From ZC4RG35 sp041747855 (GTDB lineage: Bacteria; Actinomycetota; Acidimicrobiia; Spongiisociales; ZC4RG35): a stretch of DNA of 64,000 nucleotides. The position numbers were made by a program, and so were the translations under genes. This document shows, piece after piece, positions 8,892 to 17,511 of this stretch (position 1 is its first letter; the number at the start of each line of letters is the position of its first letter). The stretch lies in the NCBI GenBank assembly GCA_041747855.1, contig JBGTEJ010000017.1, positions 1 to 64,000 on the forward strand, given 5' to 3'. A model generated the notes under the pieces. The model did not search any database, was not told the origin of the DNA, and worked only from the letters and a program-made list of their open reading frames with translations.

Positions 8892-8970
8892 TCCTTGGGC
8901 GTGTGTGATAGCCCGATTCTACCGGTGGCCCTCACGCTTCGGTAATCGAACTATCTGGCAAACTCGACTC

Positions 8971-10605
8971 GTGCTCTCTTCTCTCCAGGTTGTGGACACC
9001 GGGCTGTCCAACGGAGCGTCAGCGGTAGGCGTGTGCCGGGCCGATCGCTTCGAGCCCGAACTCGAGACCCTTCTCGCCCATCGATCGTCGGGTCGGTCCG
9101 GGCCACTCCACTTCACCTACGAGGACCCAGAGGTCGCCTCCGACGTGGCCAGGACCTTCCCCTGGGCACGCTCGCTGGTGGCGGTGAGCATCGACTATCT
9201 GCCCCATGCTCGTTCACCGGCTCCGACCGGGGCGGTGGTGGGACGATTCGCCAGCTCGGACCACTATCGGATCCTCGATCAACCGATGACCGCCATCGTG
9301 GAACTTCTGGTTGGGGCCGGGGGCAGGGCCGAAGTGCTGGTCGACGACAACCGTCTACTCGACCGGGCCGTCGCCATCAGGTCGGGGATTGGTTGGCGTG
9401 GTCTCAGCACCATGGTGCTCAGCCCCGGCAGGGGGCCATGGACCGTCCTCGGGACCGTGGTCACCGACCTCGAACTGGACGAGTCGGAGCCAATGAAGCG
9501 TGGGTGTGGCACGTGTACCGCATGTCTGCCGGCTTGCCCGACGAGCGCCCTCGACTCATCGGGTCTGAACGCCACCCGCTGTCTTTCGACCTGGCTTCAG
9601 ACAGGCGGGTCGATCCCCCATTGGATACGACCACACCTGGGCAGACGGATCTACGGATGCGACGACTGTCTGACCTCATGCCCGCCGGGTCAGCCGGCCC
9701 TCCGGATCTCCTCTCCCCTGCCGAACCAGCTTCCCTTCGAAGAGTTGCTGAGGGCGAGCGACACCGAACTGCTCACGAGATTCGCCTGGTGGTATGTCCC
9801 ACATCGGGATCCACGGATCGTTCGGAGGAACATTGTGATCGCCGCCGGGAACAGCCGAGAAGTCGGAGTGGAAGAAGAGATTCTCCCTTACCTCGACCAC
9901 CGATCGGGCCTCCTCAGGGGCCATTCCGCCTGGGCCCTGGCCACCGCGGCGGGCGAAAGGTCAGCGCCCTACCTCGTGGACCGACTCGAATTGGAGACAG
10001 ACCAAACCGTCAGGCTGGAACTCCTCCTCGCCCTGCAGATGGTCGAGGACCCCCAGGCTCATGCCGAATTCTTGGTCCATGACGAGAAGGCCCGGACCGG
10101 GGACCCGTATCCTGCGGGTGTGTCTGGCAAGCGAGAACCGGTCACCACCGCGATCCGGGCCATCAGGAACGCGGGTATCGACTATGAGCCTTTCCTGTTC
10201 GACTATGACCGTTATCCCGGTGCGATCGGGGCGGCCCAGGCATTGGGAATCGACCCCCACCTGACGGTCAAGACGATCGTGTTCGAAGCCTCCGATGGCC
10301 AGGGTGTGATCGCTCTGATGAATGGCGACTATGAGGTGTCGACCAAGGCTTTGGCCCGGCACCTCGGGGTGAAGACCGTCAAGCCGGCGACCGCAGACCG
10401 GGCCCGACGTTGGACCGGCTACGAGTTCGGAGGCACATCGCCGTTCGGGACCAGAGAGACCCTTCGACTGGTTGCCCACACTGAGATCCCGACGATCGAA
10501 ACGATCTACCTCAACGCAGGCAGTAGGGGATTCCTGGTGGCTATAAACCCCGGGGATATGATCCGGGTCCTGGAACCGGCGATCGTCGACCTTGCAGTCC
10601 GATGA
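8971..10605 (+). CDS. queG: Fusion protein: epoxyqueuosine reductase (QueG) + YbaK/ProX-type aminoacyl-tRNA deacylase
   Basis: The N-terminal 370 residues are QueG, the cobalamin/[4Fe-4S] enzyme that finishes queuosine in tRNA. They contain the substrate-domain motif GIGWRG, two ferredoxin clusters (CGTCTACLPACP and CDDCLTSCPPG) and a HEAT-like segment. The last 165 residues, in the same uninterrupted frame, are a YbaK domain (IDYEPFLFDYD, ALMNGDYEVSTKALAR, GGTSPFG) of the family that clears mischarged Cys-tRNA(Pro) or similar. GTG 8971 is preferred because it starts the QueG homology and follows a plausible -10 by 6 bases; ATG 8905 would add 22 unlike residues. The downstream Nudix gene overlaps by 4 bases. 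Confidence 0.92.
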   Translation: MLSSLQVVDTGLSNGASAVGVCRADRFEPELETLLAHRSSGRSGPLHFTYEDPEVASDVARTFPWARSLVAVSIDYLPHARSPAPTGAVVGRFASSDHYRILDQPMTAIVELLVGAGGRAEVLVDDNRLLDRAVAIRSGIGWRGLSTMVLSPGRGPWTVLGTVVTDLELDESEPMKRGCGTCTACLPACPTSALDSSGLNATRCLSTWLQTGGSIPHWIRPHLGRRIYGCDDCLTSCPPGQPALRISSPLPNQLPFEELLRASDTELLTRFAWWYVPHRDPRIVRRNIVIAAGNSREVGVEEEILPYLDHRSGLLRGHSAWALATAAGERSAPYLVDRLELETDQTVRLELLLALQMVEDPQAHAEFLVHDEKARTGDPYPAGVSGKREPVTTAIRAIRNAGIDYEPFLFDYDRYPGAIGAAQALGIDPHLTVKTIVFEASDGQGVIALMNGDYEVSTKALARHLGVKTVKPATADRARRWTGYEFGGTSPFGTRETLRLVAHTEIPTIETIYLNAGSRGFLVAINPGDMIRVLEPAIVDLAVR

Positions 10606-11042
10606 ATTACCGCGACTACGACACCCGACTATCCGCATATGCGATTGTGGTGGACGAACAGGATCGCGCCCTTCTGGCCCTCTGGAATGAAGGATCCCAG
10701 CACCAGTGGACTGTTCCCGGCGGTGGTGCCGAAGCCGAAGAGACACCCGAGGAGGCGGCGGTTCGGGAACTCCGCGAGGAGACCGGGTATCAGGTGGATC
10801 TTCGCCGTCTGCTCGGTGTCCACACCTTCTTCGTCCCCCCGGAGCGCCGGCTATCCAACGCCGACCGGGGCCTCAAGGTCATCCAGGTCGTCTACGACGC
10901 CGAGATAACCGGCGGCGAACTGACCAATGAGGTGGACGGGTCTACCGATGAGGCACGGTGGATTCCCGTGGTCGAAATCCCCTCGCTCCCACACGTCAAT
11001 CTGGTCGACGTGGCGATTTCCATGTGGCAGGCGACCCGGTAA
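10602..11042 (+). CDS. Nudix hydrolase
   Basis: The 146-aa protein has a full Nudix box (GGAEAEETPEEAAVRELREE, then TGY), so it should hydrolyse a nucleoside-diphosphate-linked compound using Mg2+ bound by the box glutamates. The family covers 8-oxo-dGTPases, ADP-ribose and NADH pyrophosphatases, and nothing here picks among them. Its ATG overlaps the queG-ybaK stop (ATGA), so it is co-translated with the tRNA enzyme. A structured repeat follows about 60 bases after its stop. Confidence 0.9.
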   Translation: MNYRDYDTRLSAYAIVVDEQDRALLALWNEGSQHQWTVPGGGAEAEETPEEAAVRELREETGYQVDLRRLLGVHTFFVPPERRLSNADRGLKVIQVVYDAEITGGELTNEVDGSTDEARWIPVVEIPSLPHVNLVDVAISMWQATR

Positions 11043-11100
11043 CCGAACGCCCCGCACAAGTGAGGCGCCCGCCTTTTCTCGACTCGAGGCGAGTGACGGG

Positions 11101-11247
11101 CCGCACAAGTGCGGCGCCCCCCTCGACCTCGCTTCCGCTTCGGTCGCGCTTCTTGTGTCACCCCATGAAATGGGGGGACCGCACGGCCCGGAAGGGCCGA
11201 GCGAGGGGGGTGTTCGTGCGAAGCACGGACTCGTCCCTCACATAGTC
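11101..11247 (+). repeat. Structured intergenic repeat, copy B (upstream of the DUF559 gene)
   Basis: Three hairpins lie in order: CCGCAC/GTGCGG, CACCCCA/TGGGG (arms differ from copies A and C but still pair), and CGTGC-GAA-GCACG at 11213-11226. The block between the first two is nearly identical to that of copies A and C. The last 40 bases, with the motif TGTTCGTGCGAAGCACGGACTC, are shared only with copy C. It ends about 40 bases before the DUF559 start codon. Confidence 0.82.
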
Positions 11248-11285
11248 CAGGGATCTGTCCCACCCAGCCAAGATGATCTGGACCC

Positions 11286-11675
11286 ATGAGGGACGGAGAG
11301 CGTCAGTACTACGCCCGCAGGAACCGTCAGAGGATGCCTGACGGCGAGCGGATCTTGTGGTGGTACCTGCGTGGTGGGCGGATGGGAGCCGCCTTCCGGA
11401 GGCAGCACGTCGTGGGGTCCCACATCCTCGACTTTGCCGCCCTGTCGATCAAGCTGAACATTGAGATCGACGGTCAACAACACATCGAGAGCTCCAGGGA
11501 TGGGCGCCGCGACGGACATCTGGTGCAGCGTGGCTGGACGGTGCTTCGATTCACCAACTACGACATGGCTCACGAACTGGAAGGCGTACTTCGGGTCGTC
11601 GAAGAAACGATCGAGGACCTGAAAGCCGGGCAGCGGAAGCCGGGGATCTGGGTATCACGCAAGTGGGGCGATTGA
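11286..11675 (+). CDS. DUF559 (Vsr/EDxHD-like) endonuclease-domain protein
   Basis: The 129-aa protein matches the DUF559 pattern: a basic N-terminus with RMPDGERILW, FRRQHVVGSHILDFAA, the acidic core LNIEIDGQQH, and the RGWTVLRFTN strand. The fold is related to very-short-patch repair and restriction nucleases, with the D-F/E-D-Q-H set as likely metal-binding residues. It has no partner methylase. It is framed by direct repeats B and C in the same orientation, 0.6 kb apart, which suggests a small mobile or selfish cassette. The role is not established; defence, repair or homing are possible. Confidence 0.85.
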   Translation: MRDGERQYYARRNRQRMPDGERILWWYLRGGRMGAAFRRQHVVGSHILDFAALSIKLNIEIDGQQHIESSRDGRRDGHLVQRGWTVLRFTNYDMAHELEGVLRVVEETIEDLKAGQRKPGIWVSRKWGD

Positions 11676-11693
11676 GGACCAGAGGTGAGAAAA

Positions 11694-11836
11694 GGGCCGG
11701 ACTTCGTCCGGCGCCCCCCTCGACCTCGCTTCCGCTTCGGTCGGTCCCCCCGTAAACGGGGGGACACAAGAAAGAGGTCGTCTCCTCGAACGAACGGGGG
11801 TGTTCGTGCGAAGCACGGACTCGTCCCACACATCGT
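11694..11836 (+). repeat. Structured intergenic repeat, copy C (downstream of the DUF559 gene)
   Basis: The hairpins are GCCGGAC-TTC-GTCCGGC, GTCCCCCC-GTAAAC-GGGGGGAC and CGTGC-GAA-GCACG. The same order is kept as in copy B with compensating base changes in the arms. It lies between the convergent DUF559 and sigma-factor genes, so it can also act as a bidirectional terminator. Confidence 0.82.
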
Positions 11837-11855
11837 GTTCAGGTGGGTGACGGGC

Positions 11856-12635
11856 TCAACCCCAGGCGGGGTCCCCCAGCCGGTTGCGGAGAGACATCAT
11901 GGTTTTGGCGTGTATCTGGCACACCCGAGACTCGGTGACGCCGAGCACATCTCCGATCTCGGCCAGAGTCATACCCTCGTAGTAGTACAGAGTCACCACG
12001 AGCCGTTCTCGATTGGGCAGACGGTTGATCGCGTCCACCAAGCCCCGCCGGGTCTCCTCAGCCTGGAAGGCGCTCTCGGGTGAGACGCCAGTGGCATCGG
12101 CGAGCATCTCGCCCATCGAGGTCTGCGACTCACCTGAGACGAACTCGTCGAGTGCGGCCATCCCGGACCGGCCGATCTCGGCGAGCGCACCATGGAGATC
12201 GTCGAGGTCCATGTCGATGTGTTTGGCCAACTCCTCTTCGGTGGGATTGCGTTGGAACTTGTGCTCCAGCTCGGTGATTCCGTTCTCGATGAGACGGGCC
12301 CTGGACCTGACGGAACGCGGAACCCAGTCGAGGGCGCGAAGCTCGTCGAGGATGGCCCCTTTGATCCGGTTGATGGCGTAGGTCTCGAACTTGAACCCGC
12401 GTTCGGGTTCGAACCGGTCGATGGCATCGATGAGACCGAACAGGCCGTAGCTGGCCAGGTCACCCTGATCGACCGATCGGGGTAGCCCCGCACCGACCCT
12501 GCCCGCCACGTATTTCACCAGTGGTGAGTAGTGGATGATCAGCCTCTCACGGATCGAAGGATCCGCATTCGCCTTGAAGGTCTCCCACAGAGCGTCGATC
12601 TGAGTTTTGTCAGGCTCGTGGGTGGCTGCGTTCAT
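11856..12635 (-). CDS. whiG: FliA/WhiG-family RNA polymerase sigma factor
   Basis: The 259-aa sigma-70-type alternative factor lacks region 1. Region 2 (about 25-95) has the core-binding YSPLVKYVA and DLASYGLFGLIDAIDRFEP. Region 3 (105-175) follows PRSVRSR, and region 4 (200-255) has LTLAEIGDVLGVTESRVCQIH as its helix-turn-helix. This matches WhiG (Streptomyces sporulation) and FliA. No flagellar or sporulation genes are nearby to say which regulon it serves. Its start overlaps the xerC end by 26 bases, the actinobacterial neighbourhood of whiG. Confidence 0.88.
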   Translation of the reverse strand: MNAATHEPDKTQIDALWETFKANADPSIRERLIIHYSPLVKYVAGRVGAGLPRSVDQGDLASYGLFGLIDAIDRFEPERGFKFETYAINRIKGAILDELRALDWVPRSVRSRARLIENGITELEHKFQRNPTEEELAKHIDMDLDDLHGALAEIGRSGMAALDEFVSGESQTSMGEMLADATGVSPESAFQAEETRRGLVDAINRLPNRERLVVTLYYYEGMTLAEIGDVLGVTESRVCQIHAKTMMSLRNRLGDPAWG

Positions 12636-13497
12636 ACGTCTCTTTCAGATGTCGCCGGGACACTGCAGTGTATATCTGGGTGGTCGCCAGGTCGGTATGG
12701 CCCAAGAGGTCTTGAACAGAACGCAGGTCGGCACCACCCTCCAGCAGGTGGGTGGCGAAGCTGTGTCGGAGCGCATGGGGGAAGGTGGCGGCATGCTTGC
12801 TGACAGCCCTGCGGACCCCGCGTTGGTCGAGTGGGCCCCCGCGGACCCCCACCCAGAGAGCGTTTCCGGCGGTTGGCCCGGCCAGATCGGGCCGTCCCCT
12901 GTCCAGATACTCACGGAGGGCTCTTTTCGCCGCCCCTCCAACCGGTACCACTCTGGTCTTGCCGCCCTTGCCGAGCACGGTGAAGGTGTCGCGACCGACA
13001 TCACCGACCTGCAGCGAGATGAGTTCGGAGACTCGCATCCCGGTCGCATACAGGGTTTCCAGCAGGGCACGGTCCCGAAGACCTTCGCTGTCGCTGGTAT
13101 CGATCTCTTCGAGGGCTTTCGCCACGGCGCGGGTCGGGAGAGCATGAGGGAGGGGTCTTTCGAGTTTGGCCCGTTTCACCCCATCGAAGGGATTGACTCC
13201 CCACAGACCACGCTTCACCCCATCGGAGTAGAACACCCGCACCGCGGACGCCTTACGTGAGATCGATCGTCGGGTGTACCCCCTGGTGTCGAGGAAGGCG
13301 AGATAGCGACGGGCAATCGTCCGATCGACCTGTGACACCGATCCGGCGCCGTAGCGTTCGCAGAAATCGAAGAACTGGGCGAGATCCCGCCGATACGCCG
13401 ACACCGTATGTGGTGACAACCGACGTTGATCGGAGAGCCGGCTCAGATAGCGGTCGACCTCGTTTTCGGCCCATTCGGGGAGTTCGGGTATTCCCAC
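12610..13497 (-). CDS. xerC: Tyrosine recombinase XerC
   Basis: The 295-aa site-specific recombinase resolves chromosome dimers at dif with XerD. The N-terminal SAM-like DNA-binding domain (residues 8-95) has LSPHTVSAYRRDL. The catalytic domain shows Arg in ATGMRVSEL, Lys in GKGGKTR, HALRHSFATH, His in LLGHTDL and the nucleophile Tyr in TTQIYT. All catalytic residues are present. It could in principle be another Xer-type integrase, but the length and the sigma-xerC-dprA-comM neighbourhood favour the housekeeping enzyme. No dif-like site was recognised. Confidence 0.92.
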   Translation of the reverse strand: MGIPELPEWAENEVDRYLSRLSDQRRLSPHTVSAYRRDLAQFFDFCERYGAGSVSQVDRTIARRYLAFLDTRGYTRRSISRKASAVRVFYSDGVKRGLWGVNPFDGVKRAKLERPLPHALPTRAVAKALEEIDTSDSEGLRDRALLETLYATGMRVSELISLQVGDVGRDTFTVLGKGGKTRVVPVGGAAKRALREYLDRGRPDLAGPTAGNALWVGVRGGPLDQRGVRRAVSKHAATFPHALRHSFATHLLEGGADLRSVQDLLGHTDLATTQIYTAVSRRHLKETYERSHPRA

Positions 13498-13515
13498 CCG
13501 GATGATCGTATTGCC

Positions 13516-14517
13516 TCAACGCCCCCAGGCGGTGGTCTCTTCGACCGGGGCTCTTCCGAGTAGGGGCTGCCACCACGTCGAATTGGCTGCGTACCAGTCG
13601 ATCGTCTCGGCGACACCGGTCTCCCAATCGATGGCTGGGGACCATCCCAACTCGTTCCGAATCTTCAACCAGTCGAGGACATAACGTCGATCGTGTCCCG
13701 GGCGATCGGGGACGATGGTTTTCAACGAGTCGGGCTTGCCGAGTTGGGTGAGCACGGTGTCTGCGATCTCTTCGATGCTCTTCTCCACCCCGGTCCCGAC
13801 GTGGTAGGTCTCCCCGACTCTCCCCTCACGTAGGACCAGGTCGATGGCCGAACAATGATCGAGGACGTGGATCCACTCCCTCTTGTTGCCGGTCGACTGA
13901 TACATGGGCAACGGCTGGTCTTGCAGGGCGCGGGTGGTGAAGAACGGAAGGACCTTCTCCGGGAACTGATGGGTGCCGTAGTTGTTGGCGCAATTGGTGA
14001 GACTGATCGGCAGGTCCCAGGTTTCGTAGTAAGACCTGACGACATGGTCGCCACCCGCCTTGGAGGCGTTGTATGGGGTGCGCGGCCGGTAGGGGGAGTC
14101 CTCGTTGAACTTCTCTGTCGTCTCGAGATCGAGGTCGCCATAGACCTCACAGGTCGAGACATGGTGGAAACGTCTGACTCCGACCCTGCGGGCTGCCTCA
14201 CAGAGACCCTGGGTGCCGACCACGTTGGTCCTGAAGAACACACCGGGGTCGACGATGGCGTAGCTGTTGTGGGACTCCGCGGCGAAGTTCACCACCACTT
14301 CGATGGCGTGCTTCTCGAGGAGCGAACTGACGAGGTCGACATCTCCGATGTCACCACGCACAAACGTGATGTCTTCGATGTCGTCAAGGTTCTCCTTCAC
14401 CCCCGCATAGGTGAGCAGGTCGTATGCAACGAGCACACTGTCCGGGTACTGGCCTCGCCAGTAACGACAGAAGTTGGATCCGATGAACCCGGCCGCCCCC
14501 GCCACCAGGGTGTTCAA
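13516..14517 (-). CDS. rfbB: dTDP-glucose 4,6-dehydratase-like NAD-dependent epimerase/dehydratase
   Basis: The 333-aa extended SDR protein should bind NAD+ (GAAGFIGSN at 7-15) and a nucleotide sugar. The catalytic YNASK (Tyr, Lys) and the NNYGTHQFPEKVLP and KREWIHVLDHC signatures are those of RmlB. Two departures stand out: the usual STDEVYG is STCEVYG, replacing the catalytic Asp by Cys, and SHVDRSI is SHNSYAI. This may be a variant dehydratase subfamily or a different substrate. No other rml genes accompany it. It ends 18 bases upstream of xerC. Confidence 0.8.
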   Translation of the reverse strand: MNTLVAGAAGFIGSNFCRYWRGQYPDSVLVAYDLLTYAGVKENLDDIEDITFVRGDIGDVDLVSSLLEKHAIEVVVNFAAESHNSYAIVDPGVFFRTNVVGTQGLCEAARRVGVRRFHHVSTCEVYGDLDLETTEKFNEDSPYRPRTPYNASKAGGDHVVRSYYETWDLPISLTNCANNYGTHQFPEKVLPFFTTRALQDQPLPMYQSTGNKREWIHVLDHCSAIDLVLREGRVGETYHVGTGVEKSIEEIADTVLTQLGKPDSLKTIVPDRPGHDRRYVLDWLKIRNELGWSPAIDWETGVAETIDWYAANSTWWQPLLGRAPVEETTAWGR

Positions 14518-14597
14518 GTCTCGATCTCCACGGGATAGAGATTAGGAGGGGTCGGCCCAGTTGGGGTAAACCTGCGGCGAGGGCCAGGCGGCTGTGA

Positions 14598-15083
14598 CTA
14601 CGGTAACCGCGAGTCCAGGGTGTAGGTAACCCCGTCGAGGATGGGCCAACGACCACTACAAGGGTCGCCCTCGCTGGTGAGGGTGAATGTCAGGGATTCC
14701 CCATCGAGAGCCCATGTGTAGAACCCTTCGCCGACGCACAGCGAACTGTTGAAGAAGCGTATCTCGCTCGCCTCCACCGAGATCTGGCCGCTGCCAGTGT
14801 TGGTTCCACGTCTGATGCCATAGCCGGTTGGGTATAGGGTCAGGAAGACAATGTCAACCCCTGAGATCTCGGTCTTCCAAGTTCCCCGCAGCTCTGACGG
14901 TGCGGCGTCCGCGCGCAAAGTAGTCGTTGTCGGTGGCTGCGTGGTGGTCGACGAAGCGGTTGTCGACGTAGTCGATGAAGCGGTGGTCGAGGTGGTGGTC
15001 GACGAAGCGGGGGAGCTCTCGGGGGCGCACGATCCGACGAGAAGCGTCAGGATGAGCAGAGCCGCCAGAGGGACAGTTCTCAT
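14598..15083 (-). CDS. Secreted lipoprotein with a Thr/Ser-rich linker
   Basis: ATG 15083 starts a typical lipoprotein signal (hydrophobic LAALLILTLLVGSC, lipid-modified Cys about residue 20), followed by a 30-residue Thr/Ser linker and a C-terminal domain of about 110 residues. Longer frames upstream add no signal peptide and are rejected. The folded part (LRGTWKTEISGVDIVFLTLYP) looks like a small beta-barrel of lipocalin-like type, but no family is recognised. TACACT lies 7 bases before the ATG, fitting the leaderless pattern. Confidence 0.75.
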   Translation of the reverse strand: MRTVPLAALLILTLLVGSCAPESSPASSTTTSTTASSTTSTTASSTTTQPPTTTTLRADAAPSELRGTWKTEISGVDIVFLTLYPTGYGIRRGTNTGSGQISVEASEIRFFNSSLCVGEGFYTWALDGESLTFTLTSEGDPCSGRWPILDGVTYTLDSRLP

Positions 15084-15262
15084 GTGAGTCAGTGTATAGG
15101 TTACAGCTAGGGCATTGCGGGAAGATCCCTCCAAGCTCGACTCACAGCCGGACCACCTCCGGCACCCCAAGTTTGGCCACCCAGTCCGGTCGGAGTACGC
15201 GATACGGCGTACGGAGTAAGGCACAAGACGCCGGAACGCCGAACTCTAAATTTCATCGCGCC

Positions 15263-16081
15263 CTAGTTTGGGAAGACCATCCCGCCTTCCTTGCGGGCCT
15301 CCCCACGAATCTCCATCAGACCGACCCGTATCAAGGCCTCCCTTGCGGATACCCCCCACAGGTCGGGGAGGTCCTCGACGGGAACACCTGAGATCGGGAG
15401 CGGCGACCCGACCGCCGGGGGTGTCGTTTGGGGCGGGCCGATGATAAGGCCCAGTTCGTCGATCAGATCGGCGGGGCCGAGGACCGGATGGGCCCCATCT
15501 TTGAGCAGACGATTGCATCCCGCGGACGCAGCGCGGTCGACGTCTCCGGGGACCACGAAGACAGGTCGGCCGATTTCTGCAGCGAGACGGGCGGTGATCA
15601 GGGCGCCACCTTGCTCGGCCGCCTCGACCACCACGACTGCCACCGACATCGCGGCGATCAGCCTGTTCCGGGCCGGGAACCTCCAACGATCGGGTGGGGT
15701 GCCCGGCGGATACTCAGAGACGATCGCTCCACCCTCACGGACGATCGTGTCGTACAACTCACGGTGCTGGGCCGGATAACAGACATCGACGCCGGAGCCG
15801 AGGACGGCCACGGCATGGCCTCTCGAGGTGAGACACCCCTGGTGGGCGTGTCCATCGATGCCCCGCGCCAGTCCGCTGACCGTGGTCCACCCGGCGTTTG
15901 CGATCGCCGAGCCGAAAGCGTTGGCCAGACCGGTCCCGTATCTGGTGCACCGTCGGGTCCCCACCACCGCCACCCCGGACGCCTGACGCAGATGTCCTAT
16001 CACATGGACTGGTGGCGGGTCCTCGAGATCGCGGAGACCAACCGGGTATCCGTCGTCGTCGGGATCGATGAGTATCACCAC
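15263..16081 (-). CDS. dprA: DNA processing protein DprA/Smf
   Basis: The protein loads RecA on incoming single-stranded DNA in transformation. The 272-aa product contains the Rossmann-like core with VAVVGTRRCTRYG, SGLARGIDGHAHQGCL, AVLGSGVDVCYP, FPARNRLIA and EQGGALITA, the standard DprA signatures, and a short winged-helix-like C-terminus. The N-terminal SAM domain found in longer DprA proteins is missing. Its start overlaps comM by 7 bases; the comM-dprA pair is a conserved competence-related unit. Confidence 0.95.
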   Translation of the reverse strand: MVILIDPDDDGYPVGLRDLEDPPPVHVIGHLRQASGVAVVGTRRCTRYGTGLANAFGSAIANAGWTTVSGLARGIDGHAHQGCLTSRGHAVAVLGSGVDVCYPAQHRELYDTIVREGGAIVSEYPPGTPPDRWRFPARNRLIAAMSVAVVVVEAAEQGGALITARLAAEIGRPVFVVPGDVDRAASAGCNRLLKDGAHPVLGPADLIDELGLIIGPPQTTPPAVGSPLPISGVPVEDLPDLWGVSAREALIRVGLMEIRGEARKEGGMVFPN

Positions 16082-17511
16082 TCGGTCCTCAGCGCCAATG
16101 CCTCGGCGACGTGCTCCTCATCCGCCGTCGGATCCAGGGCGAGATTGGCGATGGTCCGGGCCAGCCTGGCCAGTCGGGTCGCCCCCCGGGCAGTCAGCAG
16201 CCCCACTTCGACCGACCTGGTGACCATGGCGAGCGCTCCGGAGTTGAGTTGACCGGTGGACTCGGACCTGGCGAACGCCACAGCCGCCGCAACCCGATCA
16301 CGGACCGTCTGCGAGCTCTCCCCCTCGAGTCCCCCGACCTTCATCGTCTCCACTCTCCCTACTTTGACGACCAGGTCGATCCTGTCCAGGAGTGGCCCGG
16401 AGATCCTCTGGCGGTAGCGAGCTATCTCGGTGGGCCGGCATTCACAGGGCCGACGGGAGTCTCCGTGGTACCCGCAGGGGCAGGGGTTGGTGGCACCGAT
16501 CATGTGGAAATCCGACGGGAATCGGACGGTCACGCCCTTCCGGGCGATGGTGACGAAGCCGTCCTCCAGGGGTTGGCGGAGGGTGTCGAGGTGGGCTCGC
16601 GGGAACTCGGCCAACTCGTCGAGAAAGAGCACACCCCGATGGGCAAGAGATGCTTCACCGGGGACCGGGAGACCGGACCCCCCTCCAACCAGCGCGGGTC
16701 GGGTGGCGGTGTGGTGTGGGGAACGAAACGGCGGGACGGTGACTATCCCCCTGCGGAGCCCGGCCGCACTGTGGATGAGGGCGACCTCCACCGCCTCGGA
16801 GTCGCTGAGTGGGGGAAGGACCCCGGGAAGTCTTCGCGCCAGCATGGTCTTGCCACCACCGGGAGGACCATGCATCAGGAGATGATGACCACCGGCGGCG
16901 GCGATCTCGAGGGCGCGTTTGGCAGTCGCCTGACCCTGGACGTCGGCAAGATCGGGCTCTGACACCCCCTCTTCCCGGACCTCCGGGTCGGTGGGTGAAC
17001 GACTGTCCTCCCCACCCCTGAGCAGTTCAACGGCATCAGCGAGACTGGTCACCCCGAAGACCCTGGAACCGGGAACCACTGCAGCCTGGGATGCCACGCC
17101 ACTCGCCACCAAACATGGCGAGCCGGTCCGGGCCGAGAGGACGGCGGCACCGAGACTGGCGAGACCGGCCCTCACCGAACCGTCCAGCGCCAGCTCGCCG
17201 ACCACCACGGCCCTGGCTGGTCGGGGAATCTCACGGGCGGCGGCGAGTACGCCTAAGGCGATGGGCAAGTCAAAGTCAGTGCCCGCCTTGGGGAGGTCTG
17301 CAGGAGCGAGGTTGACCGTCACGGTCCGGTTGGGGAACCTGATCCCACTCGAGGTGATGGCGGCACGCACCCGGTCCTTGGCTTCCCGGACGGCGGTATC
17401 GGGAAGCCCGCTCAGTTTGAACAGATCCTTTTGAGCACCAAGGTGCACCTGGACCTCGACTGGTCTGACCTCTCCCCCGACCAACGCCACCGAAGTGGTC
17501 GCGGCATACAT
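16075..17511 (-). CDS. comM: ComM/YifB-family Mg-chelatase-like AAA+ ATPase (intact copy)
   Basis: ComM is a hexameric helicase that promotes branch migration during natural transformation. The 478-aa product has an N-terminal ribosomal-S5-like domain (to about residue 170), the Walker A GPPGGGKTM, Walker B VLFLDELAEF, the zinc-like Cys cluster CPCGYHGDSRRPCEC, and the C-terminal lid domain. All family features are present. Its first 66 codons and upstream 75 bases are repeated, with changes, at three other places up to 26.2 kb, marking the gene as the insertion target of the adjacent island. Confidence 0.96.
   Translation of the reverse strand: MYAATTSVALVGGEVRPVEVQVHLGAQKDLFKLSGLPDTAVREAKDRVRAAITSSGIRFPNRTVTVNLAPADLPKAGTDFDLPIALGVLAAAREIPRPARAVVVGELALDGSVRAGLASLGAAVLSARTGSPCLVASGVASQAAVVPGSRVFGVTSLADAVELLRGGEDSRSPTDPEVREEGVSEPDLADVQGQATAKRALEIAAAGGHHLLMHGPPGGGKTMLARRLPGVLPPLSDSEAVEVALIHSAAGLRRGIVTVPPFRSPHHTATRPALVGGGSGLPVPGEASLAHRGVLFLDELAEFPRAHLDTLRQPLEDGFVTIARKGVTVRFPSDFHMIGATNPCPCGYHGDSRRPCECRPTEIARYRQRISGPLLDRIDLVVKVGRVETMKVGGLEGESSQTVRDRVAAAVAFARSESTGQLNSGALAMVTRSVEVGLLTARGATRLARLARTIANLALDPTADEEHVAEALALRTEW

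Noticed and set aside
15195..15212. Palindrome GTACGC-6-GCGTAC upstream of the lipoprotein gene
   Set aside because: It is a plausible site but isolated, with no second copy seen and no regulator nearby; left unassigned.
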